DNA of 64,000 nt from Hemicordylus capensis (taxonomy: Eukaryota > Chordata > Lepidosauria > Squamata > Cordylidae): positions 14,472,501-14,536,500 of the forward strand of contig NC_069662.1 in assembly GCF_027244095.1 (NCBI RefSeq), read 5' to 3'. Shown here piece by piece: positions 22,301 to 32,650 of the stretch. The position numbers and the translations under genes were made by a program. A model generated the notes under the pieces. It worked only from the letters and a program-made list of their open reading frames with translations, had not been told where the DNA came from and did no database searches. Every line of letters begins with the position of its first letter. Within the stretch, counting starts at the first letter, position 1.

Positions 22301-23840
22301 CCACTATATCTATTTCTGTGTTAGCAACCAAGCACTCCAGCTCACCCATCTTGGCTCGGAGGCTTCTGGCATTGGCATATAAGCACCTATTCGCTGAATT
22401 TCTTCCCTGGCATATGCTAGCTTGCTTTTGACTCTTTGACCAGCTGGCACAGGCTTCTGTCTGCTCTTTATGTGGTTCTGCTCTGTCCCCTTCTGTTTTA
22501 TCTGAATCCATTACACCCACACACTTTAAAGGACTGTATTTGCCAAACTGGATACTGCCCAGTTCCTGCTGGATATTCCCCAGGCATCGTTTTGAAAGCT
22601 GCTCTGCAACCTTTTTAATTTTAAGCTCCAGCAGTCTGGTTCCATCTTGGTTCAAGTGTAGCCCGTCCCTTTTGTACAGGCCTTGCTTGCCCCAAAATTT
22701 ATCCCAGTGCCTAACAAATCTAAACCCCTCCTCCCGGCACCAACATCTCATCCATGCATTGAAACCCCTCAGCAATGCCTGTCTCACTGTACCTGCACGT
22801 GGAACAGGTAGCATTTCTGAGAATGCTACCTTGGGGGTCCTGGACTTCAATACGCTACCTATCAGCCTAAATTTGGCTTCCAGGATCTCCTGACTACATT
22901 TCCCCACATTGTTGGTGCCGACATGCACCACGACAGCTGTCTCCTCCCCAGCATTGCCTAAGAACCTATCTAGATGCTGCGTGATGTCCACAACCTTCAC
23001 ACCAGGCAGGCAAGTCATCATGCGGTCACAAACCCATCTCTCTATACCTCTAATGATCGAATCGCCCACTACAAGGAGGCCACCAGCCCTCAGAGGAGTA
23101 TCCTCTGTACAAGAGGATACGTGCTCATCTTCCACAGAAGGGGTCCCTTCTAAAGGAGCATTTCCCTCTTCCTCAGACCAATGTCCTCCTTCCCCAAGAC
23201 CTCCATTCTCCCTGACAGCAGAGGAGCTATCAGCCCTGGAGTGGGATGCCTCTACCACATCCCTGAAGTCTCGTCCACATGCCTCTCTGTCTCTCTGAGC
23301 TTCTCCAAATGTGCCACCTTGGTCTCGAGGGAACAAACCTGTTCCCTAAGAGCCAGGAGCACCTTGCACCGAGCACACACCCATGACTTCTGCCCATGGA
23401 GCAACAGTCATACATGCAACACTCTGTGCAATACATTGGGAAGTTCCCCCTGTCCTGCTGGCTTTCTGTAGGTCACAGCTGTAATTGTCAGCTATTTAAC
23501 TGTCCAAACAGCCTTTCTCAAGAATATGAGGGAGGGATTTGTACTTACATTATCTTCTCCACCAGGCTCCTTGTGATCACCGGGACTTGTTCCAGGCTCC
23601 CTGGCACACTTCCCGCTAAACTCCTGCAAAACTCAAACATCCTGTTTGCTATCCCTGTCCACTATGCTCTATTCACTATGCTCTCGGGCCTTCACCTCTT
23701 ATGTAGAGGCAGGGACAAACAAAAACACAGGTGTTTGCTAGCCCTGGCATATCACACAGAACAGGAATTATCCCTTAAAGAGAAACCAGCCCCTCAAAAT
23801 CTCCCCTCCTCCTGTTAGTTAGTTTAAAGGGGGGAAGCTA
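19397..23840 (-). mobile_element. CR1 LINE, nearly full length, inactive
   Basis: The minus strand carries, in order: a possible 5' UTR; an ORF1 start with a Cys-rich segment (23230-23436); an SGNH esterase-like domain and AP endonuclease in one frame (21837-23336); RT blocks (NYRPISLNSIPGKLLE, VDIVYLDFQNAFDKVPY, AKFADDTKLFQVV, ERDLGVGVDSSW, VQKRATKMIKGLEHL) in several frames down to 19850; and a 3' UTR ending in the complement of AAGAACATAAGAACAG. RT spans at least five frame changes, so it cannot move by itself. It inserted into the hAT foldback element in intron 1 of V2R gene B. The outer limits are approximate. Confidence 0.9.
21837..23336 (-). CDS. CR1 frame joining esterase and endonuclease domains
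   Basis: This is an open frame of 499 codons. Residues about 87-240 form an SGNH/GDSL-type esterase: GDS at 91-93, GTNN at 140-143 and DGLHLN at 224-229 are the expected catalytic blocks. From about residue 318 an AP-endonuclease follows: LYANARSLRAKMGELECLV, ITETWW at 347-352, RLGGGVALYLKEG, TCYRPPDQ and GDLN at 453-456. In CR1 elements the esterase usually sits in ORF1 and the endonuclease in ORF2. Here no stop separates them, either because the stop was lost or because the element never had one. The host gene has no part in it. Confidence 0.85.
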   Translation of the reverse strand: MFPRDQGGTFGEAQRDREACGRDFRDVVEASHSRADSSSAVRENGGLGEGGHWSEEEGNAPLEGTPSVEDEHVSSCTEDTPLRAGGLLVVGDSIIRGIERWVCDRMMTCLPGVKVVDITQHLDRFLGNAGEETAVVVHVGTNNVGKCSQEILEAKFRLIGSVLKSRTPKVAFSEMLPVPRAGTVRQALLRGFNAWMRCWCREEGFRFVRHWDKFWGKQGLYKRDGLHLNQDGTRLLELKIKKVAEQLSKRCLGNIQQELGSIQFGKYSPLKCVGVMDSDKTEGDRAEPHKEQTEACASWSKSQKQASICQGRNSANRCLYANARSLRAKMGELECLVANTEIDIVGITETWWNSENQWDTVIPGYKLYRKGREGRLGGGVALYLKEGIEFNKLENLCGPKSSSETLWVIIQGQKGNVLLGTCYRPPDQNHDSDWELQEEIREASRRGRAVIMGDLNYPHIDWINSQSGNDKEVKFLDTLNDCALEQLVLNQPERKRPWS

Positions 23841-24630
23841 GATGTTGTTGATTAGAAAAGCTTGCTCACCTCCTTTCTTCTGTTCATTTTGACCCCACTG
23901 CTTTGTGGGTGGGAGTGAGGGGATTAGTGGCATCCTATGTGCCAACTACCCCCTCCCCCAACCCACAAGCCACTGGGTATTCAGTTTATATTTTAGGAAT
24001 TTTTGAGGTGTTTAGATTATTTGGTGTGTAATAAATCCTCATAAGGATTCGTTATGGGGAAAAACCTATTAGACACCAAGAAGTCTAAACACTTGGGGGG
24101 AAATCCCTAGAACATTAACTGAGTAGTACCCGACTGCCTTGCAGGTGGGAGCGGGGTGTAATTGGCGCATGGCAGTTGGCAGTTGACAGTTGACAATGTC
24201 CAAAGACAGTCAAAATGAATAGAAAAAATGAAGGTGTGTAATGAATCCTCATAGGAAATTATTGAGGAATTCTGCCTCCCATCAGAAAGCTAACGTGTGG
24301 GACAGAACTTACCCACATAGGGCACTTTGCCCCTTCTGTGCTCCCCCCAATTTTTTTCTAGTGCTGACACTGCAACCATCCATTCCAGCTGTACAATGGG
24401 CACAAATCCAAAAGGAGAAGTTTTTTCCCATTGACTGCAACTGCATCCCTATAATGGGGAAAGTTGTTTTGCCTGAATTTCTGCAGTCAGAAAAGGAAAC
24501 AAAATACAGCAGCACTCCAAGGCTTTCAATTATATGCTCTTTGAAGTCTGCAACTAGAATGTTATGTACATAAATAGCACTTCTTTCTCTAATATGAGCT
24601 TGTAAGATTATATCGATATGTCTAATGCAG

Positions 24631-24925
24631 GATAATGACAAAAAACTACCAGCACATCTTTGCCTTTGTCTTTGCTCTGAATGAGGTCAACAAAAATGTC
24701 CACCTCTTACCCAACACCACGCTGGGATCAAAAATCTATGACAACTATTTTAATCCAAGAAACACCTATCAGAACACTCTGGATCTGCTCTTCACGGAAC
24801 AGGGGAATCCCATCAATTATAACTGTGGCAGAGAGAAGAAGAAGCTCATGGTTGCTATTGGTGGACTGACTTCTGAAAATTCCATCCAGATGGCCAACAT
24901 CTTAAGTACTTACCAGATTGCACAG
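24631..24925 (+). CDS. V2R gene B, exon 2
   Basis: This 295-nt exon encodes the first lobe of the ligand-binding domain. It reads IMTKNYQHIFAFVFALNEVN, then LLPNTTLGSKIYDNYF and KLMVAIGGLTSENSIQMANI, and ends YQIAQ. The acceptor is gcag and the donor gtatga. The leading G completes the codon split with exon 1, and the exon ends in phase 0. No stop or shift is present. Confidence 0.92.
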
Positions 24926-25061
24926 GTATGACTATTCATAGAGATGCAACAAGCTATTCTAGTAAGAACTAATCTGCCTTCTTTCTTTTAACTCTCTCTT
25001 CTGCCATCTTGAATTGGGGTGGCTGACATCATTACAATCTATATCTTGGAGGTGGCCCTGT

Positions 25062-25197
25062 CAGTGTTCCCTCTAACAGGGATTCCCAGATGTTGTTGAC
25101 TACAACTTCCATAACCCCCAAGCAAAAGCCATTGCAGCTGAGGATTCTGGGAGTTGTAGTAAACAACATCTGGGAATCCTTGTTAGAGGGAACACTG
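25062..25197. mobile_element. Palindromic hAT MITE
   Basis: The ends CAGTGTTCCCTCTAACAGGG and its complement TTGTTAGAGGGAACACTG form nearly the whole 136-bp element, which can fold on itself. Flanks GGCCCTGT and GTCCCTAT (6 of 8) are a worn 8-bp target duplication. Relatives share the GTTGTAGT-type arms at 29771, 42494, 45108 and 57919. Confidence 0.8.
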
Positions 25198-25423
25198 GTC
25201 CCTATGTGTCACTCACTACAATTGTACCAAATATGGTTGCGATCAGACAGACAATCCACAAGTTAGCCCACTTGGCCTCAAATGTTCACGCGTCCACCAT
25301 CTTGACTTGGGGAGGATGATATCATCATAAATTACACCATTGAGGTGTCCCTATGTGTCCCTACAACTGTGCCCGATTTAGTTCATATTGGTCCAGGCAT
25401 TGTGAAGTTGATAGGGACACACA

Positions 25424-25427
<4 letters not shown>

Positions 25428-25460
<33 letters not shown>
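25428..25460. repeat. (CA)n microsatellite
   Basis: About 16 CA units at the end of the dispersed repeat. Confidence 0.95.
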
Positions 25461-25463
<3 letters not shown>

Positions 25464-25624
25464 CGGGTGATCTCATAAGCCTACTGGAAAGTAGGCTGAA
25501 AATGCAGCCTTTAGGAAATGAAGAATTGTTTCATGCCTAAGGTGCTGCCTGCATCCCTGACCCAACAGGATCAGGGTCTTATTATCAACTCAAAATTCCT
25601 GTGTGCTTCTTAGAATGGCAAAAA

Positions 25625-25630
25625 ATACTT

Positions 25631-25665
<35 letters not shown>

Positions 25666-26168
25666 TTTGAAACATTTAATATACCGCCCACTCCGAAGAC
25701 TCTGGGCAGTGTACAAAAACATGCAAAGCAAGACAGCATTAAAATTACATTCTAAATTAAAAACTAAAGTAACTAACAAAAAAAGAAAAAACCAAATAGG
25801 TACACTTCAGGGCAAAAGAAAAGTCTTCAATAGAGATTTAAAAATCAATAAGGAAGGAGCTAAACGAATCTGAAGGGGAAGAGAGTTCCAGAGAAGTGGG
25901 GCAGCAACCGAAAAGGCCCTTTCACGGGTCCTAGCACCCCGAACCTCTCGGAAATCAGAGACCGACAGAAGGGCCATCAGAGAAGATCCGACCGGACGGG
26001 ATGTAACTGGATGGGAGAGGCGGGTCTGTAGGTAGACAGGCGACAAACCCCGCAAGACTTTGAAGGTCAAAACCAGGACCTTAAATTGAACTCGGAAGCT
26101 AATATTACTCCTAGAGCACATTCTCTGAAGCTGTGCTTCACCTGAATCCCACAGTTCAAAACCACAGT
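25625..26168 (-). mobile_element. L2-type LINE 3' end
   Basis: The minus strand encodes the C-terminal tail of the L2 RT protein: VQFKVLVLTFKVLRGLSPVY, RAFSVAAPLLWNSLPLQIR and SLLIFKSLLKTFL. The 3' tail has (TTTA)n and TACCGCCCACTC. It is 5'-truncated and probably continues beyond the hAT insertion at 26169-26492. It lies in intron 2 of V2R gene B. Confidence 0.82.
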
Positions 26169-26492
26169 CAGAGGTATAGGAAGGTTGGGAGTTCCCCTCC
26201 CCAGCTGCTCCCTTGTGGCCCCTGCTATCAATGGGTGTCACCCCTGTTGCCACTACCTGACACCCCCACTGTCTTGCCCTCCACCACCTACCTATTAGAG
26301 ATGGTGATGCCTTCAAATTTTGAAGCTGGTCTTGAAACTTGCACTGGCATCAGCACATCAGTGCAGGGGGCTCAGTGGGTGCCCTGCGAACCAAGGGAGT
26401 GCCCAGGGGCCCATGTTCCTCCAGCCAGAGACATTTGTCTCCCCCCCCCCCCCTCGCCACCCGCCACTCACTGCATGGTAGTTACACCACTG
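26169..26492. mobile_element. hAT-type MITE of the CAGNGGYGTA family
   Basis: The ends CAGAGGTATAGGAAGG and GTAGTTACACCACTG are inverted. Flanking ACCACAGT and GCCACAGT match at 7 of 8 bases, giving an 8-bp target duplication. It is inserted in or at the edge of the L2 fragment. Confidence 0.7.
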
Positions 26493-26698
26493 GCCACAGT
26501 TTAAATCATAAATAAATGAGCTTCTCTACACTCCCGCATAGAATACTTTCCCAGTGTAAGCCTACGAGTATTTTCTAGTCATTTAATACAATGTGGCCTA
26601 TCATGGGTGATCACATTCCATTAATTGAAGCAGTCACTTTGTTCAAGAAGAGTGTGATGCATTTCTCAGTTTTAAAAGGATGTTTCCTTTCTTATTAG

Positions 26699-27548
26699 CT
26701 CAGTTATGTCTCTTTTGGCCCCATATTGAGTGATAAAAGTCGGTTCCCTTTTTTCTTACGGATGATTCCAGTTGAAAATCCTCAGTATGTTGGGATTGTG
26801 CAGTTACTAAAGCATTTCAGATGGAATTGGATTGGCCTTCTCATATCAGATGATGACAGTGGAGGGACATTTCTTCAAACTCTGAGACTGAGACTCCTCC
26901 AGAGCAACATTTGTATTGCTTTGACACAACTGGTTCCATCAGTGATGATTCACACATTCAGTGAATCTCTTCTTAAAATCCTGTTAAAGATAGGCAGTAT
27001 TCTCAGCTTGTACATTAAAATCAATGTGATCCTTGCCTACGGAGATATTCAATTCATGGCAGGTATACAAATAATTCTAGAAGTTCATGAATTTCAATTG
27101 ATGCTTCCACTGGAGAGGGTTTGGATCACAACTGCTCAATGGGATTTCACAACTGTGTTTCCTTGGAATAAGTTCCCAGTAAGATCCCTCAATGGCACTC
27201 TGTCCTTCCAACTCCACATGAATAGGGTTCCAGGATTTCAGAACTTCCTTGAGAGCATAAATCCTTATCAGTCTAAGGTAGATTTCATCCTGGTTCAGTG
27301 CATTTCTCTGTTCACTCCCAATATATAACCTATATGCACCAAAGCAGGAAAACTGCACCGGGAAGGAGAAGATGAGGAATCTCCCTGGAACTGTGATCGA
27401 TATGGAAATGTCTGGCCAGAGCTACAGTATCTACAATGCGGTTTATGCTGTAGCACATGCTTTCCATGCCGTGGAGTCATTGAGATTGAAACTGAAAACA
27501 CTGCAAGCTGCAAACAGCTGGAATTCCTTGCAAATTCAGTCATGGCAG
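26699..27548 (+). pseudogene. V2R gene B, exon 3 (one frameshift)
   Basis: This large exon codes for most of the ligand-binding domain, between a ttag acceptor and the donor gtaatg. It reads LSYVSFGPILSDKSRFPFFL, then QYVGIVQLLKHFRWNWIGLL, VWITTAQWDFTTVFPWNKFP and VPGFQNFLESINPYQSKVDF. Between 27282 and 27300 eight bases are missing relative to gene A, and the frame then meets TAA at 27326. The other frame resumes at once with AFLCSLP, ENCTGKEK and MSGQSYSIYNAVYAVAHAFH up to QSWQ. The exon is 850 nt long where a multiple of 3 (858) is expected. Everything else is intact, so this is a young pseudogene, a segregating null allele or a sequence error. Confidence 0.88.
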
Positions 27549-27651
27549 GTAATGCATAGCTTTTTATAATCTCTCTCCGGAAGCTGTGTCTGGAAGCTGA
27601 GGTTTCCACACTGTGCATGACCTAGTCTGTACATCTCTAACCCTAATCTAG

Positions 27652-27879
27652 CTTCACTCGTTTCTGAGAAACATCCATTTTAACAATGGCGCTGGGGAAG
27701 AAATTTTTTTTGATGAAAACGGGGATCTGGCAACTGGATATGATATCATCAACATAGTCACATTCCCCAATGGGTCTTTCCAGAGATTAAAAGTTGGAAG
27801 TGTGGACCCCCATGCTCCTGTAGGCAAAGAACTGGCCATTAATGGAAGGGTAATTGTGTGGAATCAGAAGTTTAACAAG
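27652..27879 (+). CDS. V2R gene B, exon 4
   Basis: This 228-nt exon is the same length as in gene A. It encodes LHSFLRNIHFNNGAGEEIFF, then ATGYDIINIVTFPNGSFQ and ends WNQKFNK. The acceptor is ctag and the donor gtataa. It is open and in phase 0 at both ends. Confidence 0.92.
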
Positions 27880-29385
27880 GTATAATAATTCTTTTTATTA
27901 AAAAGTTCATACAATAATTATAAGCGTATTATAAATGTTTGAATTAGGGTTAGAGATAAACAGGTAGATGCTGTTGTTCAGGTCCTTGGGAAGTCAAACA
28001 TGAAATATTTCCTGCATGGTCTTTCTTGGCTGTCCCTCATCCCTTATGCCTTAAATGCCACTGAATAATCTAGGCCCTTTGTCATATAAACATGAGTACT
28101 TGCCCAGCTGAAATTGAACTTTCCACTATTCTTTCAGCCTGTGGCACATGTTCACTGCCTGTGTCACCTGTGAGACCTCTTTGATGACCTCTTACCTGTG
28201 AGACCTCTTTGATTCCTCCCAATCTTGATAAGGGTTACCAGTCCAAAATCCAGCACATTTAAATCCCAAATTAAATCCCTTCCAAATATGGGAATCAGTG
28301 TTTGGCTTTAATTTCGGTGGAATCAAGGCAAAAAGGAGTGCACTCAACTGTGCAAGAAGACCCCAATATACAGTTGTAAGCTGGCCATCCAGGGACAAGC
28401 CTAGATCCAGAAACACTCCCAGTTTTTGAACCAGATGTTCCAAAGAGAGTGCTACCCCATGCAGAACAGGCAGAATAAGCACTCTCTGATACTTTTTTTC
28501 TGATCAGACTGACATGAAGAGGTCGAACACATAACCAAAAATGTTGGGGATGCAGGAAGGCAGGATTATACCTACCTTTCCCCTTACAAGCACAGCTCCA
28601 TCCCTTCTTTGCCACACCACTTGCCCAACATAATCACTGCTGCAGCGAGCAGCGTGGTGATTCAAAGCCAGCAAGGGTGATGCACAGCCTCCAGGAATCC
28701 CACAATGCACTGCGCGACAAGTGCAGTGCATTGGGGAATTCCTCTGGGAGTTGGGCATTCTAGGCTCACAACCCTGAACCTGGAGTAAAGGGTGTGCTTG
28801 CAACCTTTAACCCAGGTTAAAACCCGGGGTAAACTCCCGGGCTTGTGGGGGAGACAGCACTGAGATTGGCCTCAATCCCAGCGCTGCACATGAGCAGCCC
28901 AACCCAGAGAAGAGGGACAGAAGCTGTATTAGCCATGTACTGATGATACCCAACACTCTCCCTCTTTTCTGAACTCCAAATCCCTGTAAGGCCTAGCAGC
29001 ATGGGGGACAGAATGGAACCCTCTGAGAATGCTTCGTGCAATGGCAAGGAAGATGAAGAGTCATTCCCAGCATCACGTTCTGTCCCTGCTTTGCAGATAG
29101 AAGTAGAACCAGGGCAAAATTCTGCACCACATTCCCAACCAGGCCAAGCAGCCCAGAAGAATGCCATGGCTGATGGTGCCATGATGTCCCGCAGAATGAA
29201 CAGGGACATCCTCCATCTTTCCAATTCCTAGAGTAGGCCATCCATCAGAGATTTTCTACCAAGCGTATGAATGGAGACTTTGAATGCTTCTTGTGCAAAA
29301 AAGGCCAGAAAGAATCCAAGTCATGGCAATCAAGAGAAACCACCTCATTTCCATCATCAAAACTCATCCTTGTGTTTATCATTAG
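27880..29385 (+). other. Intron 4 of V2R gene B, with an L2 fragment
   Basis: At about 28290-28500 the minus strand encodes an L2-like RT piece (KLGVFLDLGLSLDGQLTTV). A plus-strand TDDTQ motif near 28945 hints at a second LINE fragment. The remainder, including the open frames at 28.8-29.2 kb, has no family signature. Confidence 0.5.
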
Positions 29386-29512
29386 GCAGTTCCTCAGTCC
29401 ACATGCGTTGAGAGCTGCCAACCTGGATACAGCAGGATTGTCCAGCAGGGGGAGCCAATATGTTGTTACCAATGTGCTCAGTGCCCTGCAGGGAGCATTT
29501 CCATCCATACTG
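29386..29512 (+). CDS. V2R gene B, exon 5 (cysteine-rich domain)
   Basis: This 127-nt exon reads AVPQSTCVESCQPGYSRIVQ, then QGEPICCYQCAQCPAGSISI, in phase with exon 4. The acceptor is cattag and the donor gtaagc. It ends with one G that joins exon 6 to make Asp. Length and cysteine spacing equal those of gene A. Confidence 0.92.
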
Positions 29513-29770
29513 GTAAGCATAGATATGTACGGTTATTACATTGGGGGGGGGAGTGGGGGGAGTTCTAGATTATTTAAATTGGGGCCTACACCAATCCCTA
29601 ACCCTTTTCTCTCTGATAACTATATGAATTAAGTTACGAATATCCAACCTTTTGAACAGGGGTAGGCAATGAAAGGCCTTTGGAATGTATCCAGCCCACA
29701 CAATTTTCCACTGGGAGGCTTTTCTTCCTATTCCATTAGCCCAGATCGGCCATTCTACATTCATCTCGTG

Positions 29771-29908
29771 CAGAGATTCCCAACCTCTGGTAATCCGGAT
29801 GCTGCTGAACTACAACTCCCATCATCCCCAGCCACCATAAAGTGTGGCCATGGACGATGTGAGCTGTAGTTCAGCAACACCTGAAGTACCACAGGTTGGG
29901 AAGCCCTG
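29771..29908. mobile_element. Palindromic hAT MITE
   Basis: The ends CAGAGATTCCCAACCTCTGG and ACAGGTTGGGAAGCCCTG pair with each other. Flanks ATCTCGTG and ACCTAGTG match at 6 of 8. The inner arms carry GAACTACAACTCCCATC and GAGCTGTAGTTCAGC. Confidence 0.8.
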
Positions 29909-30267
29909 ACCTAGTGAGCAGGTTTTAGCCTGAGGGGAAAGGTGGGGAGAAACCCTTTTTATTGGAAAAAAAAGAACTTATGTCTCTCTCTCCTTGCAGT
30001 GGCTAACATGATGCACAACCGTACAGAGCCATCATGCTGTGCCCTGCAGCTGCTGTGGCCTTCTAGAGCCCCACTGATGTTCAGAAGCAGCCGGCGTGGA
30101 AGCCGCCTGTGGCAGAATGGCTGCCTATCCCACCTGTGTGATACCAACGTGTGGAGGGACTACAGGTCCCACCAGCCCCATGATGTCCATTCTTTGCTGC
30201 TACCACTAAGTAGACTTTCCTTTGCTATGGCTGTGTCTGCTAAAACAGTCCTTCAACCTTTGCTGTA

Positions 30268-31304
30268 CAGGAGAACCTTGTTATTCACTGAACAGCTATA
30301 CGCAGTTCTGTGTATCTGTAGTGTTTCTCACTGACACTATTTTTCAGTATCTGCGGATATGAAAGGGTTAAAAACCGCATATCTTCGGTTCATAGAGCGC
30401 CGGAAGTGACGGGGGAGGTCACTTCCAGCCACCACTTTGTTTTACAAAGCGCAGGAGGAGGCAGGAGGAGCCATTTTGTGGGTCATTTATTTTTAAAGGA
30501 CTTTCCCTCATGATTTTTCATGGTTTGTGGGAGCATTTTGCTCTTTGGAGGGCATTCCTGGGCACATTGGGGACCAGTGGAGTGTTGGAAGTGAAGGACT
30601 TTGCACTGTCTCTTGTCTCAATGACAGTGGAGGACAGACTAGTGAGTCAGAGGGCTAGAGGGTCAAGAAATTGGTCATCCCTTCTCTGCTGCTCTGACAC
30701 TATCTCTTTGTAATGTAGACTGCTGCTTTTAGGGACTAACTTACTTCCTTCCTGCTTTGCACTTCCTCTCCCTCCTTTCTCTTCCTGTTCCTTCTACCTT
30801 GCAACATGCAAGCTCCTCTCCCTGCACCATGTGTGCAGAGATGTAGAATCCATCTGCATCCAGCTGGCTAGCTAGATTAGAGATCCTAACTCCTCACTTT
30901 CCTGTCTAGAATGGAGTTTTCTAATAAATACCATATATATTGATTTGAAACTATGAAATGGCTCCAAGTTACTTTATTCTCAGCATACACGCATGCCTAA
31001 CTAAATTCCGCTGTGTTGTGCCTCTGTGCACTCTGCTATAATGAAAAAGGGTTTCTCCTACTGGAGAGAATTCCCAACATGGAGCATACCACAGAGAGCT
31101 GCAGGTCATTTGGGGGCCATTTCAGGTTTTGGGGGGCATTTTGGGTCATTTGAGAACCGTTCTGCCACTTAAAAATAATAATTTCTCTCCACCCTAGAAC
31201 CTAACCCCACTTTCCCCAAAGTGCTAATGCCTCTTTACTCACGGTTCTATTAGTCATGGCAGTAGGCAAGAAACGGAACCCCCACAAGTAACAAGGTTCT
31301 CCTG
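30268..31304. mobile_element. Tc1/mariner-type element (TA target) with a solo LTR inside
   Basis: The ends CAGGAGAACCTTGTTATTC and GTAACAAGGTTCTCCTG are good inverted repeats flanked by TA on both sides (30266-30267 and 31305-31306). Of its 1037 bp, 497 are the later LTR insertion. No transposase was seen, so it is non-autonomous. Tigger-like placement is a guess from the CAG ends. Confidence 0.78.
30583..31079 (+). mobile_element. Solo LTR of an endogenous retrovirus-like element
   Basis: It starts TGTTGGAAGTGAAGG and ends GAATTCCCAACA. It is flanked by perfect 5-bp duplications TGGAG (30578-30582 and 31080-31084) and carries AATAAA about 150 bp before its end. It has no internal genes, so it is the single LTR left after recombination. 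It is younger than the mariner-type element it entered. It belongs to the same family as the LTR at 16322-16793. Confidence 0.85.
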
Positions 31305-31574
31305 TAATTCCAAACCACAAAGAAACTTAGTAGAGTGGAACGGCTTATAGGCATGGGATGGAGACAAAGCAAACAAGCAGTTTATAATTTTTAAATACAA
31401 CAAGAAAGTTTATTGTTAAAAAAAAATTGGTCAAGTTAAAACATTAGCTTTAGCTTCTTTATACAGCAGAATCTCTTATAAAACAAAACAGTTACTATTT
31501 GAGCATTAGCGAATAAATAAAAGGGTAGGAAAGTACATCCAATTAAACTACATAAAACTGGACCCTAGCCCAGA

Positions 31575-31905
31575 GTCCTTTTTAGCCAACTTTCCAGTAG
31601 GCTTATGAGATCACCTGGCATTCTGTGTGTCCATCTGTGTCCCCCTAACAACTTCAACTGTTAACACAATTAACACAACAACAATTGTGTGTGTCCCCCT
31701 AACAATTTTGCAACACCTGGACCAATATGAACCAAATTGGGTAGAGTTGTAGGAACACATAAGGATACCTCGACAGCATTGTTTGTGATGATGTCATCCA
31801 CCCCTGATTCAAGATAGCGGACGCATAAACCTTTGAGACACAAGTGGGCTAACTTGTGAACCGCCTAACTGATTTGTACCAAATTTGCTACAGCTGTCTT
31901 CCTTG
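31575..31905 (-). repeat. Dispersed repeat (same family as 24990-25480)
   Basis: It contains CTTTCCAGTAGGCTTATGAG, GATGATGTCATCCACCCC and GTGGGCTAACTTGTGAACC, inverted relative to the copy near 25.0-25.5 kb. It is unclassified. Confidence 0.6.
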
Positions 31906-32269
31906 TCTTGCACTGCTTGTCTTCCTTCTAATTCTCAGCTCTGACTTTCACACTCTGATCTCCACACTGAACTCTCACTGCTGATTGCTTGTCCATGGCT
32001 CTTTCTCTCAGAGCTTCCAAGCTCAACTCTGACTGACTTCCAGGACTCTGCCTCAGAGTGAACTCTCCTTCTTCTTCTTCTGACTCCCGCTCTGATTAAC
32101 TAGCTCTCTGAACAACCCTCCTATAGACAATTTTTCTCCAACAGTTTTTTAAACAATCCAATCAGCATAACTTAAGTTCCCTTCATTTTACAAAATGCAC
32201 CCAATTATATCAAAATTCCTTTTCCCTCCAAAATTAACTCAGTACTAGCTGGGCCAGGCACAGAGCATC

Positions 32270-32650
32270 TATGCATTGGGCCGGCCCACCCACCACCACT
32301 GCTCCCCCAACCCGGCTTTCTGGCTGACCAGCTCCCCCCCCCCCCCCGCTTCTCCCCCTCTGCACTTTCTGACAGGACAGCCAGCCATCCCACTTCTTTT
32401 CTGCCCCACCCCACACACTTTCTGGCTGGCGGCTTGGCCAGAAAGCCGGACCGCCACCTCCTCCTGCTCACTCCTGGCAGCGGCCGCTGCCTCCTCCTCC
32501 TGGTGGCTGGGCCTGCTCCCACTGGCTGGGCTGACCCGCCACCACCTCCTCCGGCCAACCGGCTGCCACCGCCATTGTCTCCCCATCCTTGCCACTATCC
32601 CCCAGGCAGCCGCTCGCAAACTCTCGCAAGAGCTGCCACACATGGGATTA
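32270..32650. other. GC-rich block in intron 5 of V2R gene B
   Basis: This C-rich, CpG-containing stretch includes a run of about 14 C and ends near CTCGCAAACTCTCGCAAG. Open frames here come from base composition. It could be part of an unrecognised repeat; nothing ties it to a promoter. Confidence 0.4.

Larger units (their letters stand above)
18758..24270. mobile_element. hAT-like foldback element split by a CR1 LINE
   Basis: The left end TAGGGATGTGCATGAA matches the inverted ends at 50541 and 52475. The flanks of the CR1 insertion are reverse complements of each other. 19190-19260 (TTCATTTCTTTTATTCATTT) mirrors about 24190-24250, and GTGTTTGGATTCTTTGGTG mirrors the copy near 24075. This is again a foldback design. 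The right terminal motif was not found, so the element is truncated or its end is eroded; the right limit is approximate. Confidence 0.55.
24990..25480 (+). repeat. Dispersed repeat with about 150-bp internal period
   Basis: Blocks such as CCATCTTGAATTGGGGTGG and CCATCTTGACTTGGGGAGG recur about 150 bp apart once the MITE at 25062-25197 is removed. The same sequence occurs inverted at 31575-31905 and 43085-43270 (GTGGGCTAACTTGTGAACC). It ends in a CA microsatellite. I do not recognise the family. Confidence 0.6.

Noticed and set aside
24241-24573. Possible V2R exon 1 immediately before exon 2
   Set aside because: The translation shows no signal peptide or V2R start. A true exon 1 with matching phase is at 18519-18745.
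16322-31079. One provirus bounded by the two LTRs
   Set aside because: The two LTRs are in opposite orientation, 14 kb apart, with a host gene and other repeats between them. The second has its own 5-bp duplication, so they are separate solo LTRs.
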